Assembly (NCBI RefSeq): GCF_040954835.1 | Contig: NC_090706.1 | Coordinates: 27,661,148 to 27,725,147, forward strand | Reading direction: 5' to 3' | DNA length: 64,000 nucleotides | Origin: Lepisosteus oculatus | Lineage: Eukaryota > Chordata > Actinopteri > Semionotiformes > Lepisosteidae | Part shown: piece after piece, positions 36,495 to 48,600 of the stretch | Layout: each line of letters begins with the position of its first letter | Numbering within the stretch: the first letter of the stretch is position 1 | The notes under the pieces: generated by a model | The model's input: the letters and a program-made list of their open reading frames with translations, nothing else | Told to the model about the DNA's origin: nothing | Database searches by the model: none | Program-made: the position numbers and the translations under genes

Positions 36495-36825
36495 TCTATC
36501 TATCCATCCCTTTGTTTAATACTTTATCCAATTCAGGATCACAGGGGAGCCAGCAAGTAAGAGCTGGTAACAGACACAAGGCAGGACACACCATGGATGG
36601 GATACCAGTCCATCAAAGCGCAAATGCACACGCACAGGCACACAAGGGCCAGTTTTCCCAGAAGCCAATTAACCTTCCTGTATGTCTTTGGCCTGTGGGA
36701 GGAAAACAATGTGAACGCGGAAAGAACATATGATCTCCACACAGGTAGCACCCCTGGTAGCAGGAATTGAACACCAGGTCCCATTATTGCAAGGCAACCA
36801 CGGTACCACTGCGCCATCTATGGAA
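36495..36825 (-). mobile_element. tRNA-headed SINE with L2-like tail
   Basis: On the minus strand it reads GATGGCGCAGTGGTACCGTGG at the head, then ATATGTTCTTTCCGCGTTCAC, CCACAGGCCAAAGACATACAGG, GGACTGGTATCCCATCC and a tail near 36520. It is close to full length. Confidence 0.8.
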
Positions 36826-37496
36826 AAATAATTTTACTAAATGGATTGGTTGCTTGTTCCTCTATGAAGCAACTAGAAAAGACATTTGAATGCATTTTTT
36901 GGACAAGTTCTAAGAATTCAAGCAGAGGTATTGTCCTAGTGTTATTAACGGGTTAGACCTAAGCATTTTAGCTTTGTCATAACCAATTTCACAGCTCTGT
37001 AAGATAATTGTTTCCATTTTATTTAATCAAAGCACTCTGGCTTTTTCTGCAAACCTGCAGAGGTATTGCATTGCATGGATGTTATTGATTTCAAGGCTCT
37101 AACATGCCTCATGCTGTTCATCCCAAAGCTCCGACACAGAAAGCTGCAAAACATCTCTTTTTGTTCGGCGAGCATCCCGCTGCTTGTTGAATGACACTTG
37201 TCACAGCAGGACAACCGAGGAGGCCGTGGGATCTTGTATCATCTGCCACTCGTCTGCTCCTCGATCGTGTCAAGAAAGGAAGAAAGTCAAGGGAATTAAT
37301 CCCATCTGTAGCCTGCAGGGCATGTCTGGGTAAGGTACTTTCTTCATGATGAATAGAAACGCGTGTGTCTGCTCAGAAATGGAAAATGCCAAATGCAGTC
37401 TAAATCCAATAGAGAATAGAATGCATACTTAATACGTATATATTATTTTTTTTTAATTGCCCTTCACACAGTCTGCCTGGATAATGGGGATTTAAC

Positions 37497-37750
37497 ATCA
37501 CTTTATTAACCCTTTACAATTTTTTGCATTAGGAATTGTCTTTTTGCATACCCCAGCTTGCTTTCCATGAGACACACAGACAGGGAGAGAGCCTGGGGTC
37601 AGAGCGCAGGGTCTGCCATTGTACGGCACCCCTGGAGCAGTTGGGGTTAAGGGCCTTGCTCAGGAGCCCAACAGAGTAGGGTTCCTCTGCCAGCTGCGTG
37701 ATTTGAACCAGCAACCTTCCAGCCACAGGTGCAGATCCTTAGCCACCTCT
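37497..37750 (-). mobile_element. tRNA-derived SINE, copy 1
   Basis: Read on the minus strand it opens with an A-box-like GGTGGCTAAGGATCTG, then a B-box-like TGCTGGTTCAAATCAC, followed by GGCAGAGGAACCCTACTC and a unique body. It ends TTCCTAATGCAAAAAATTG and AATAAAGTG. The copy at 57014-57283 matches along its whole length. Confidence 0.75.
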
Positions 37751-37969
37751 AGGATGCCAATATCAGTATGTGGGCTGAGAGCAGGAGCACCCTAAAATGG
37801 AGACATTTCTTTCACTTGATTTCTTTACCAGTGCCTTCACCCTTTTGTTAGTTTTGAGCTACAGTGTAGGTAGATCTGCTTTGGACTCGTGCAGGATTCT
37901 GTGCTACACCTTGAAAGCCTTGGAGGACGACTCAGCTCAACCTTGCAAGCAAAACTACTTCCAGCTTCA

Positions 37970-38100
37970 AGTAGGGAGCTGCATCAGCATGCGTAGGCTG
38001 CAAAGGAACAGTAAAGGTTTATTCCATGCTGAAAGGAAAAGTAGAGAGATGCAACATTTCAGCTGTGCAGCCTTCAGGCAATTTTCAAGTGATCTGCCAC
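37970..38100 (+). mobile_element. unclassified interspersed repeat, copy 2
   Basis: AGCTGCATCAGCATGCGTAG, GGCTGCAAAGGAACAG and TTTATTCCATGCTGAAAGG, then GCAACATTTCAGCTGTGCAG, match the 26826 copy. Confidence 0.7.
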
Positions 38101-40476
38101 TTAACATCCTTAAAACAGGAATCTGGTCACAAAGCTAACTGTTATAACCGTTGTACAGTAATTGCAGGCTTCAAATCATGTCACAGGTCAGTCTTCACGG
38201 TGCAGCCTCCTTTGTCACTGAACATGCTATCTACAGCAGTGTCACACACAGTTCCTGTAGGGCTTTCTAGTGTTTGGCCGGACTTAAGTTGACAATTAGC
38301 CTAATTATTTTCAGATTTAAACTAAATAAAGGGTTTTTCTTCACATCTTTCACAATTGATTCCTGAAAAAAAAACCTATAATAATATTAATATATTAACC
38401 TATAATATCTGTTCAGGTCTGGCTAGAAATATGAACCATTATGCTGTTAATTAAATAACTTGACCAGATCTGCAACTGACACCCCTGTGTCAGTACAAGA
38501 AGAGAACTTTAGTAAAAGAAGTGATATTTGTACTGACATTTTCTGATATAACTTGTCCATTACAGCAACATGGACATCTAAAATGCCAATGGAGAAACAG
38601 CACGGGTTTTGGGCTGGAAACTACATACAATGCATACACTCCCATAAATCAACAGGTGGCGGTATTTTACATTCTATAATTTAATCTCAAGTCCTCTGTC
38701 AGGATTTTGCACCAAAGTCTCCTCTTCTTAACATGATTATCAGTAATTGTATAAGAAAGTATGCTGTGATTTGTTTATTTAAAAAAATTATGCACCTTGT
38801 ATGGTTTAAGTGAAGTAATCTTATGTTATCACGTTCTGCTCTCTGCCTCCTCCCTTCCCCAATCCTTTTCGGCCCATCTGAGAACTTTCCATGTGCGGTT
38901 CTGAGTTTGCAGACGCTAAAACTGGTTCTCGTGTTTCCCCACATGGCCACAGCTACGTGACTCTAGTGCTCACAGCAATTGAGTGCGGCAATTAAAACGT
39001 TTTGCTGATGTTCTCCCGTCTGTGGAACATGATTCCGCAATAGTAAAGTGTGAGAATTTTCAGCTGTCCGGTGTGAAATCTGGGGAGAATACACTAGCTG
39101 CCTCAGTGTGCCAGCACTGACCTTCCCTCTCTCTTACTCTTCTATTACCCCCCTCTGCCCCCTTCCCCAAACTTCACCTAATGCTGTTCCCCCTGCTTCT
39201 CATGTGCCCAGGGCTCTTTGAAATTCCTCTCACCCGCGTGAAAGCTGCATGAAGACCAGTAGGCCAAAAGGAAAGGCAAGCTGAATTTTTTACTGTATGG
39301 TTGCTTGACCAAAATCTTGGTGGATGCTGGGAACTTTAATGCAGATTTTGTTTGTAGCACAATTAACAATTCTCTTATGGCATTCCTTAATGCCCTCGAA
39401 TGTGAGAGGAGAACAGGTGAAAGCAGGGGAGGTTTTATTTTCCCTCTGTATGCTTCTGTTTGAAGCAAACAGTCACAGGAAAATGACTTTAGGCTCTTAG
39501 TGCCAGTCACAGTTTGATAAAATATTTACCAGTGAAAGCCCGGGTCATAACCATGAAAGGGAAGCTGTGGCTACAATTGTTAAGTTTAGAAATATTTTAA
39601 ATTGCTTCAAAGCCTAACCCCTTGTCTTTTAAAAGAAGTAATGTAACACCAAGTGTTGGTTGGGAGTGAAGGGGGGGGGGGGTACAGATTTTTCCTGAAT
39701 GCAAAGAGCAATTGACTGCCTTAATCTTTCAGTGCCGCCCCAGACGCTCTCCCTGGCTCGTTTTATTTTACATTTCTCTAGCTCCTTCCGCTCAGAAACA
39801 GCTGCGCCTCTCAGAGGTACAGTGTGAGAGATTACTGTGCCTCACAGCTGGCTCTCCAGGGGACACGTCACAGGCTGTATCCTTCAAACCGCTGCTCCTT
39901 CATCGCCTGTCTGTCCCTCGGCAACTCTTGGTTTAGGGTTTAGGAAGGTCACAGAAAAGTGAAGGACAGCCCAGCCTCAGCTGCTACACCATGCAAGTTG
40001 GCAGCCTTGATTTGACTTTTTACAACATTTTATGATTGGCTTCCAATTACAGTTACTCAAAGTATAGCAAACAAAGAGATACAAACTGTCTTCACACTGC
40101 ATAAACTGCTGAATAACATTTGACTACATACACCTTCAATTCATATTAAACTGAGAGCCCTGGACACAAGAGCACATGTAAAAATGCAGACTGGAGCACT
40201 TGTGTACGCATCACTGGCCTCATGTATCCTGTAGGAGCTAAACCAGACTCTCTCACAGATGGCCAATATATATATATTTTTTATCAGGCAGGGAGAGGCT
40301 GGCGCTGTTCTGTCTCTCCAAGTGGCCATTTTTTGCTGATGGGTTCTGTAACAACAAATTATGGAAGTTCAGGGCTCACACCTCACTTCTTAGTAGGGAA
40401 AAAAATAATTAATACATGGACTCTGAGGTCCATCTAATACTGTAGTGTCTGAAGTTAGTTCATTTAATAGTTTTAC
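38101..40476. other. possible intron of the minus-strand candidate gene, or intergenic
   Basis: No exon starting in phase 1, as the 40477 candidate exon would require next, was found. A frame at 39178-39510 (minus) and an acceptor-donor pair near 39530-39580 do not have the right phase. Confidence 0.4.
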
Positions 40477-40617
40477 CTGTATAAGTCAGAAAAGTGGGAT
40501 TACACCAGTCCTCCGAATTCTCCACAAATTCAGTTTTTGACTTTCCATCTGTCCACTCCCGGGGGCAGGAATGAAAAAAGATTCCGCAGTGCGACTTTTT
40601 CATGAAGAAGTCACCGG
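40477..40617 (-). CDS. candidate internal exon of an unrecognised minus-strand gene
   Basis: On the minus strand a strong acceptor (TTCTTTGTCATGTTTACAG, ending at 40618) opens a 141-base frame that closes at ACAG|GTAAAAC (40476). It starts and ends in phase 1, the symmetric phase typical of exons encoding extracellular domains. The 47-residue product includes GDFFMKKSHCGIFFHSC, CPREWTDGKSKTEF and EDWCNPTFLTYT. Three cysteines and aromatic residues look like a folded secreted or receptor domain. The base G ending the 49966 exon plus CC here would give Ala, so the two exons join without a break (VQPVC|A|GDFF). No family is recognised. The open frame could still be chance, but good splice sites at both ends make that less likely. 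Confidence 0.45.
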
Positions 40618-41509
40618 CTGTAAACATGACAAAGAACAGAAACTCTTGTGAAGCGAAAGCAGAAATTGTCTGTGGCAACGCAGCCTGGCCATTCAGCCTG
40701 AGCATGAGAACTGCGTGGGACAGGTCGTCATGGCGGATGGCGCTGGGTTGTCATTTCAGCTGAATTCCAGATCTGATTTGTGACTGCCCACCCAATTTGT
40801 CTGTGTCTGCAGTTCTGAACCGCTCTTGGGTCAGTCACTTCAGATGTCCTTCGACAGAGAGCAGGATTATCAGGCTCTGTCACAGCTTTAGCAGGAAAGA
40901 AAGATGTGGACCCAAATAACAAAAGCCCTTTTTGATTGTCAGGACATGTTCCTTTCATAAGCACTTTCAACTTCAAAAATGTTTTTTCTAGGAAAAATGG
41001 AAGGAACTCCCTATCTATGCAAATCCCACATATTTTAATGCCTCAAAAAATACCCTTATGCAAATATGTACAAGATCTTTGACAACACTAACAAGAGAAG
41101 TTTATCATCTCCCCTTGGCTATCTATAAAACCTGTTCTCAAGGATTTGTTATTGCATAATTTTGAATCGTGTCTGCCCTTAACTGGAGATTAATAGTTAT
41201 GCAGTGCACTCTGAAACTATCAGTCCCTTTTTCAAAGAATTGGAAGTAACATGTTGAGGCACAGGGGGAACGTGCACATACTGTAGCTTGGTTTCAGTAG
41301 CTCATTTTTCTCCAAAGTTCTTGTGTAATGAAAACCACCACTATAGAATTAAAGATGTCAAAAACACCTTCCGATTTATTTGCCCTACATCCTGTTAATA
41401 TACATGCTCTGCCAACACATTGTCAAAAATTCCACTTCCTTATCCTTTTAAACATGCTACAAGACACATGCTCTTTTTAGCCTGGCCATAATATCTCCCC
41501 AATCACCAA
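40618..41509. other. part of presumed intron, no gene seen
   Basis: No repeat or exon recognised other than the pyrimidine-rich acceptor of the 40477 candidate exon, read on the minus strand. Confidence 0.4.
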
Positions 41510-42420
41510 TAAGAACACTGAAACGAGAAGAAGTCATTCTAGCCCATTGTGTAGTTAGAAGGCAATTGATTCAAGGATCACATTCAGACAGTTCTCAAAT
41601 GATATTTGGTTCAACAAAATAACTGGGTACCCTGTTCCAGACTCCCACAACTCTTTGCATAAAGCCGTGTCTCCTGTTGTTGATTTTAAATATACTTTAA
41701 CATAGATTGGGCTTATGACCTCTGGTTTGCTTTTCATTGTTGATTTTGAAGAAGTCTATGCCTTTTGTCAGTGCCTTTGCAGAATTTGCTATCTCGAATC
41801 AGGTCCCCTCTTAATCGTTCCTGTTCAATATTAGAAAGTTTCTGTTCTATTAACCTGTCAGTAATGGAAATCCGTTTAAACCTGGAAAGGTGTCTGGTTG
41901 CTCTTCTCTAGACTGACTGATGCAAGAAATATATTTTGCATGTGGTACAACAGTCTTCTATCCTGGGTCACAAGGATTCATTACAGACTCTTCCAAATGC
42001 TAATTCCTTTAATCACAAATTGATTTCTTTAATACTTCTAAATGGTTTAATTACAAGGCTGTAAAGGTGACAACCACAGTCCTACAATTTTTGTTCACTT
42101 TATTCATTCAAGGATCTACTCTCGTTGATACCCAGGCAGAACTAACCACCAACATGACTGATAATTTACTCTCATAAATTTCTCTTCACAATTTTATTAA
42201 GACAGCTGCCTTTCAGCTTTGCATACATTCATCTCTCCTACAGCAGGTCAGTTACTTGTCTCTGGATTTCTTCTGTCCAGCTTGATTTGACCTGAACTGA
42301 ATACAATACTCCAGATTCCAACAACAGTAACAATCACATTATGTGATACCTTTGTTCGATAAAAACCACATTCAGTTTTAAAACACCCTATCCACAGTTG
42401 TTGCATACCTGAAATCTAGC
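41510..42420 (-). mobile_element. CR1-type LINE fragment
   Basis: The plus strand shows the inverse of a CR1 C-terminus and 3' UTR: GTTCCAGACTCCCACAACTC with AAAGCCGTGTCTCC, then GAATCAGGTCCCCTCTTAATC, TCTATTAACCTGTCAG, GGTTGCTCTTCTCTAGACTG and, further on, CTGAATACAATACTCCAGATTCC. All of these parallel the blocks at 13850 and 55505. Frames are broken. Confidence 0.7.
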
Positions 42421-42534
42421 GTATAACATCATTGTAAAATTTAGAACAGAAAATGGATGTTTGCCTTTTCTATTCTTACAGTACATGCAATGTGCACATA
42501 CAAAAAATATCCAACAACTGCGAACTGAATGAAA

Positions 42535-42547
42535 CCACCAGGGGGCG
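42535..42547 (+). promoter_or_regulatory. strong CTCF-like motif
   Basis: CCACCAGGGGGCG matches the CTCF core at every position covered. It lies outside recognised repeats, in an AT-rich background. Binding is not shown. Confidence 0.5.
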
Positions 42548-42899
42548 TTATAATTCTAATAAATACCCACCGTTTTCCATACAGACCAGCAGTGTCCAGA
42601 TAAAAATATTTGTTTATATTTATAAGATTCTACATTCTTTCCTTAAAGTATCCTTTTTTTAATAAAAGAATGCTTAGGAAGCATGAATCCAATAGAAAAG
42701 GAAACTCAATGCAATAAACAAGATAAGACAAAGAAAAAAATGTCTCCCCCCACTTTTAATTATGCTGGAGACGAGTCACTCAGCCTCAAAAGACCTAAGC
42801 AGATAAAGGTTCTAGGTTCAAGCCTCTATTGTACCGCCTGTCTTTATTTTCAGCACAGTTCACTTTACAGTCTGTTTGTATACATCCATTCATTGTCTT

Positions 42900-43262
42900 A
42901 CTCCTTTATCCAGTACAGGGTAGCAGTGGTTAGCATTGCTGCCTCACAGAGCTGGGGTCCTAGGGTTAATTCCTGGTGTGCTATCTACATGGAGTTTGTA
43001 TGTTCTCCTTGTGTTTGAGTGGGTTTCCTCCAGATGCTCCGGTTTCCTCTCACAGTCCAAAGACATGCTGCTAGGTTAATTGGCTTCTGGGAAATTTGGC
43101 CCTGGTGTGAGTGTATGCATGTTTGTGGCTAGGTGTGTCCTGCGATGGACTGGCATCCCATCCAGGGTATAACCTGCCTTGCACCCACTGTTTGATGGGA
43201 TTGGCTCTGGGTCCCCTGAGGCCCTGTATTGCATAAAGCAATTAGAAAGTAGATGGGTGGAT
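42900..43262 (+). mobile_element. tRNA-headed SINE with L2-like tail, near full length
   Basis: GGTAGCAGTGGTTAGCATTG is an A-box-like head and TCCTAGGGTTAATTCCTGG is B-box-like. The body has GTATGTTCTCCTTGTG, CCGGTTTCCTCTCACAGTCC and AAAGACATGCTGC, and the tail GCGATGGACTGGCATCCC...GGATTGGCTCTGG...AATTAGAAAGTAGATGGG. It is the clearest copy of this family here. Confidence 0.85.
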
Positions 43263-45365
43263 GAACCTGTGTTAGCACTCTTCCCAAATACGAGGATAAA
43301 ACAATGAAAGACTATTCCTTTGCAAAGTCTCAATGTCAAGTATTTGTTTAATTGCGCCAAGTATTTTTTTTTCCCTGCTTTAGTTGTGGATTCATTACAC
43401 ACAGCAGTGTGTCTTGTGGGCTGCGATGCTTGAGCGTCTGTATTTTGAGCTGGAGAGCTCAAAAACACTTGCCACCACAATCTGTTTATTTTACTGATTT
43501 CAAGGGCGAGTTTCGGCCTAAGAAGCATTACATACTGTTCATTTTGTACGAAATGAGTCAGAGCCCGTTTGAGGAAAATGCTTTTGAGAAGGTTTAACCT
43601 CGGAATGAAATAAGCCATATGGTTCTCTGTGAGACATTATGTCAGAACCGGTTACTTACCTCTCTTTCAGCTGCAACCCGACCAGTATCAGGCAGGTGTT
43701 AGGTCAGTGATTCCAGGAGCTGAAAAAATGGAAATTGATCTTCTGTGGAAGGAGTCGCCTCAATCAGGCATGTGGCACTTACTCTTGCTTGTCACCCCAT
43801 AGAGACTAACCAAGAGTGGTTCCACATTGTTAAGCAATGCAGGACTACAGATATGTTGAGGAACTACATAGGAACAGTATGTCATAACTTTTCCTGTGTT
43901 CTTGTTCTAAATTCCTAAGAAAGCTCAGGATTAGAAGAATTGACCTTGGCTGTGAGTTTTTTCTTGGAGAAAGGACCAGGCTGTGTTCGGTCCAACTGAT
44001 GGTGGAGATCTTCATCGTTTTAGTAGCTGCATGTACAATGGAAAGGCCCTAAACTGGTTGAGGCCTGAGCAGTGGACCCTCTTGACTGGAGTATCTACTG
44101 GTAGATGTCACATTTGCCACGCTGAAATAAACATCTCAGCTCCTGTCCGAATTGCCGTGCAAAGTCAGAAGTACTGTACTATATATGAAACCGTGATCTT
44201 GTCCAAGCAAAGGGAGCAAAACCGCAGTTCCTCCAATGACTAGGATCGCAGTATCCCAGGAAAACCATACACTGCCACAGCAACATCAATAAAGACAACA
44301 GGGAAGTCAAACCAGCAATCAATACAGAAATGACACAGTTCACATAAGTGGAGTTTTGATTAATTACGTGCAAGGCAGCTCCAGTTGATTTCTAAGCTGA
44401 GGCTGTGTTAGCTTTCTAACTCTGAAGATCAGGTAACTCTGAGCTAGCTCACAGTCACCACTGGAGGTGACCACTATTAGGATGCCTAATAGTTTTCTGC
44501 TTGTATTTAATCTGCCCTAAACCGGTGCAGAGCTATCCTATAAATGTTCAGTGTAAACTGGTTTTGGCCTGCAGTCCCAACTGGGACTGAAGAGTAAGTG
44601 AAAACATGGATAATGGCTTCAATCTGTGGTTGTTTCAAGGCTTTAAGGTAAGGTACTGTGGATTAACTCTGTTGAGATGATGGATGTTTCCCGAGTTGCA
44701 AAATGTTAGTCGTTCATTCATTCCTCATCTCCCTATCCCTTGGCCCCACGAGCACTGAGTGACATGGCCGATGGATTTAGGAATTCCCGGTGAGTGAGAT
44801 GCAAAGTGGAGAATGACAATTACCTGTTGTGCCCCCTCCAGCAGTCATCACTCACCGTGCTAAGCATTTAAAATGCAGGAACATGCAGAGACAGGTATTC
44901 AGGAAAACTGGCAAGGGCTCAGAGGAACACAGGTGTTAAAAGAAAGTAGAAGGATTGGGCAACAAGAGGCTCAGAGTGTTGGATTACAGTTAAAAAAAAA
45001 ACTACATTCCCTCAGGTGCTCGGAGGCACGAGACTCAAGTGCCTTTATCCGTGATCAATCTCACACACTAACACACTCGCACACGTGCGCACACCCCCAT
45101 ATGTGCAGGCCAACATGTGTTTTGAACACATGTCACTAATAACCTTGAAAAGAAAAAACTGTTTACCAGACTTTTATGTTGAATAACCTGAGATATTACA
45201 AATAAGTGCGAGATTTCAGAAATATTTGTGTAGAAAAAGCGAGACCACTGAGGACCACATACAGTTGGCATGAACATCCTTAAACAAACATGTTACCAGC
45301 CATAATAAACAGCATATTGCCCTTTAACTCTAAGAAAGCCATCAAGCAGCCTTTTTGAAGAATCC
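43263..45365. other. possible intron or intergenic, no gene seen
   Basis: Two good minus-strand donors occur (GTAAGTAA at 43659 and ACAG|GTAATT near 44825), but the segments upstream of them contain stops or the wrong phase for the candidate gene. No repeat was recognised. Confidence 0.4.
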
Positions 45366-45369
45366 CAAT

Positions 45370-45600
45370 TACCTACTCTTTACTACATGGTTGAGTAAGT
45401 TTGTTTTTTACTCTACTTCCAATAGACTGTTGTGCAAAGAAGTGTCTCCTGTTGTCAGTTCCAAACACAGTTGAATTTAGCATCCACAAAGTAGCTATTA
45501 TTTGAGTGGACTTTGTCAGTTGCTGTCAGGACTCTGAGGAGCTGAACCAAAACTCCACAATGTCTTCTGTGTTCAAGTGCTAAAAAGAGCAGAGTTCTCT
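45370..45600 (-). mobile_element. CR1-type LINE fragment
   Basis: Plus-strand TTCCAATAGACTGTTGTGC with AAAGAAGTGTCTCCTGTTG, then CTGTCAGGACTCTGAGGAGC, is the inverse of the same CR1-like segment seen at 13850 and 41510. Confidence 0.5.
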
Positions 45601-48600
45601 CTAGCTTTGCCATACATAACATGCTTTTTTATTCAGGTGCTGAAAGCTAATTCTCTCTGACAGGGAGGATAAGGTGATGAAGTATTTGCCTGTATAAATG
45701 AAACTCTGAATTAAATTTAGTTTTGAAATAGCTATCTTGGAACAGATGTGAACGCACTTCAAGGGTTTGGATCCAGTGTCTAAAACCAAATTTTAATTGT
45801 AATGTTTCTGCATAAATATTAGTTCTTTTGGTTATGTTGCACCCTAATAAACTTCTTCCTTAGGGGCCAGCGATTGCAGGGGAGGAAGGACAAAGCTTAA
45901 ACTATTCCAGATCAATGTAAACTTTTACAGTAAAATAGTCGCAGATACTTTTCCCTTTTTTTTTATTTTAAGAACTCTTGAGAAAAAAAACTCAAGATAT
46001 GCGGTCTCTTAAAAGATATAATTTTATCTCACCAGCAAGGTTTCTTATACATCATTTATCATAATTATATGCATATTTTGGCAAATTGCAAATGAAATGC
46101 AGCTGGAGAGACTGAAGCTGTAATGTTTGCCAACTTGTTTAGTTTTGTTTTTTTTTAATGTATGAATCTTTTACAGAAATCAGATGTCCCTGTCTTCCTG
46201 TTGGAACAAATTAGTTATTTAAGGGGTCTCAGCACAGTAGACTGTGCTTTCTGGAGAAGATAAATTTAGTAAAAATAGGTGTCTGAGAGTGAAACACGAG
46301 AGTGCTTCAGAAGAGATGTTGTGTGTTACATCATTTACTGTGAGAGCAAGTTTCTGGAGTCGTAACTCACTTTCAGAGCCAGCTATTATGGTTTGTGTGA
46401 ATGTTTGGGACTCTGGACCATTGAGAAGCTGCCCTTTGCTTTTCTGTCCTGGTTTGTTTTGCTTCTCTGCAAAAGCAGAAGAGGTATAGGAGGGGGGTGT
46501 GGGTCCAGGAGCTCGAGGGAGACACACGGGCCGATCTGTTTTGATTCCAGCACCGATATAAGGCGTGCAGGTGCCCCACTAGTCTTGCACTGTGGTCGTG
46601 AGTCAGAGGCGGAGAGCCCACACTTCTCTTCTGCTTTCCTGATGAACATGTCAAGTGGCGCTGCAGAGACGACGTCTGGTGCGCAGCGCAGTCTGTTGCG
46701 TGATGTAGCGTCTTCCATGTGGTTTGAGGCCCTGGCGCCAAAGCTCAACATCGGTTTTCTATTCCCTGGCCTCTCCTTTTCACTTAGGGGATAAATCAAT
46801 TCACATTTATTGCGTGAACCGAATTGCCACATAGATGGACAGAAATCTCTTAAATATGACATTAAAACTTAAAAGCAAAAAAAAAGCTTTTTCTGTTATC
46901 TGTCAAAAATGTAAGCTAATTTTCAGGAAATTGCATTCTAAATTATTCCCATAACTGGTATTAAACATAGAACAGCTTGTTTCTTACATGCTCAAGTAAC
47001 CTCAGATCTCCTTCGATTTGTGAGGGTAAAAACATCAGGTGTGTCCTCTCTTCTGCTTCACAGCTAAAAAAGAACTTATTGATAACAAATTTCGGTACAG
47101 TTCTGAATTATCATTCCCCCTTGTTAATAATTGAGTTTTCAACACGCAAAAGTTTTTTTCATGATAAGACTGCATACAGTAAATTGCAATTTCAAAGCTT
47201 TGACTGTTTCAAAAAGTAAGAAAGCAGGACCATCCAAAGATAAATCTAATTCTGGTTCTCAAAGATATAAGCATAGTAAATGGCCATAGGCAGCTTTTTT
47301 TGCTCTCATTAGGGCTTATTAAGGCTCATTTCCCTGCTGTTACAAACACCATAACTCTAAATGGTTAGAGTTAAAGCCCATTTCTATGCTTAAAACACAA
47401 ATATATCAAGCTGATGAAAGACCTGTATATGGTTGTTGACTTTGATTTTCTATACACATAACAGATTAAGAAATCTCTTTAGGTTCTGTTCTCTCACAGT
47501 GTGAAGCTTTCAGAGCAAACAAATAATTCATGTGTCTCATAACAGACAGACAAAGAGAGACTATGCACTCAATGATCAGAATTAGAAGCCATTCAGTGGT
47601 TCAGCCAGCCAGTGAGAAATGAAGCAAAGAGCTTATTAAAGTTTATTTATATTCATACCCATGGCAGATAGATTTCAGTGTATGACATTGCAAAAAGCTA
47701 TGATTTGTATTCACATTTTATTTATTATTCATAACAAATTTGCCTTAGAATCACAACTAGCAATCTCGATTAGTTCATATTCTCAGAGACTTCTTCAAAC
47801 TGTGGGGTACATCAGTCCTCAGCCACAATTCATTTCAGCTCAGTACAGCTTTCCTTTTTTTGCTGAGAAAACCCATACTATGCGGTCCCCCTTAAATCCC
47901 TCAATGGAACAATACCACAATTACCATAAGAGCTCTCTTAACACAAAACAAATAGTAAAGTGGTAAATGCACAGCATAAAAAGATAATTTTAGCCATGCT
48001 TCTGGAGTTACACTATTGAGAACAGATTCTGCGTCCTATCTACACACTTGTTTATCCTTGAGAATATCCTTGAGAACCACAATGGCTCATTCTCACCTCT
48101 TTGCTGTGCACAAACTACAGAAAGCCATGCAAATCCCACAGTTCAGTATGCACACTCCAGCTTCCAAAAATCATTCCCACTACACGCGCAGAGAGAGCAG
48201 ATATGATCTTATGTAGCATCTGAATTGAGTCTTGGGTCCAAATTAGCCCTGACTATGCTCAGCACTCAGAGATGGACCAGTGAGCATGAGGAATGCTGAA
48301 GCCGCAGAATGCTTTAGCATGTATCCACCCAACCAAATCATCATCAGTTGTTCTTCAGTTGAAAAAAGTGCTTGGAATGAATATAGAAAAGTTTCCCGTT
48401 TCTTCACTGCTCAGAATAGTCTTTAAGAAGCTTGTTGCCTTCACCCGCCCTTAAAACGACTTCAAGGATTTGTATCTTCATTGTTTACTTTGCCATTATC
48501 CTTCATGTGACTAAAGGGGAGAAGCAGGCTGGCTCTCCAGCAGGATAAAAAATATTAAAAGCAGTGTTCGGTTTCCGTAAATGTTGAGGCTAGATGGGAG

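Noticed and set aside
43655..43720. Strong minus-strand splice pair (TTTTTTCAG ... AAAGAG|GTAAGTAA)
   Set aside because: The enclosed segment has a stop in every frame, so it is not a coding exon; a non-coding exon cannot be excluded.
44825..44870. Minus-strand segment before ACAG|GTAATT
   Set aside because: Open only in phase 2 to 2, incompatible with the candidate gene's neighbouring exons.
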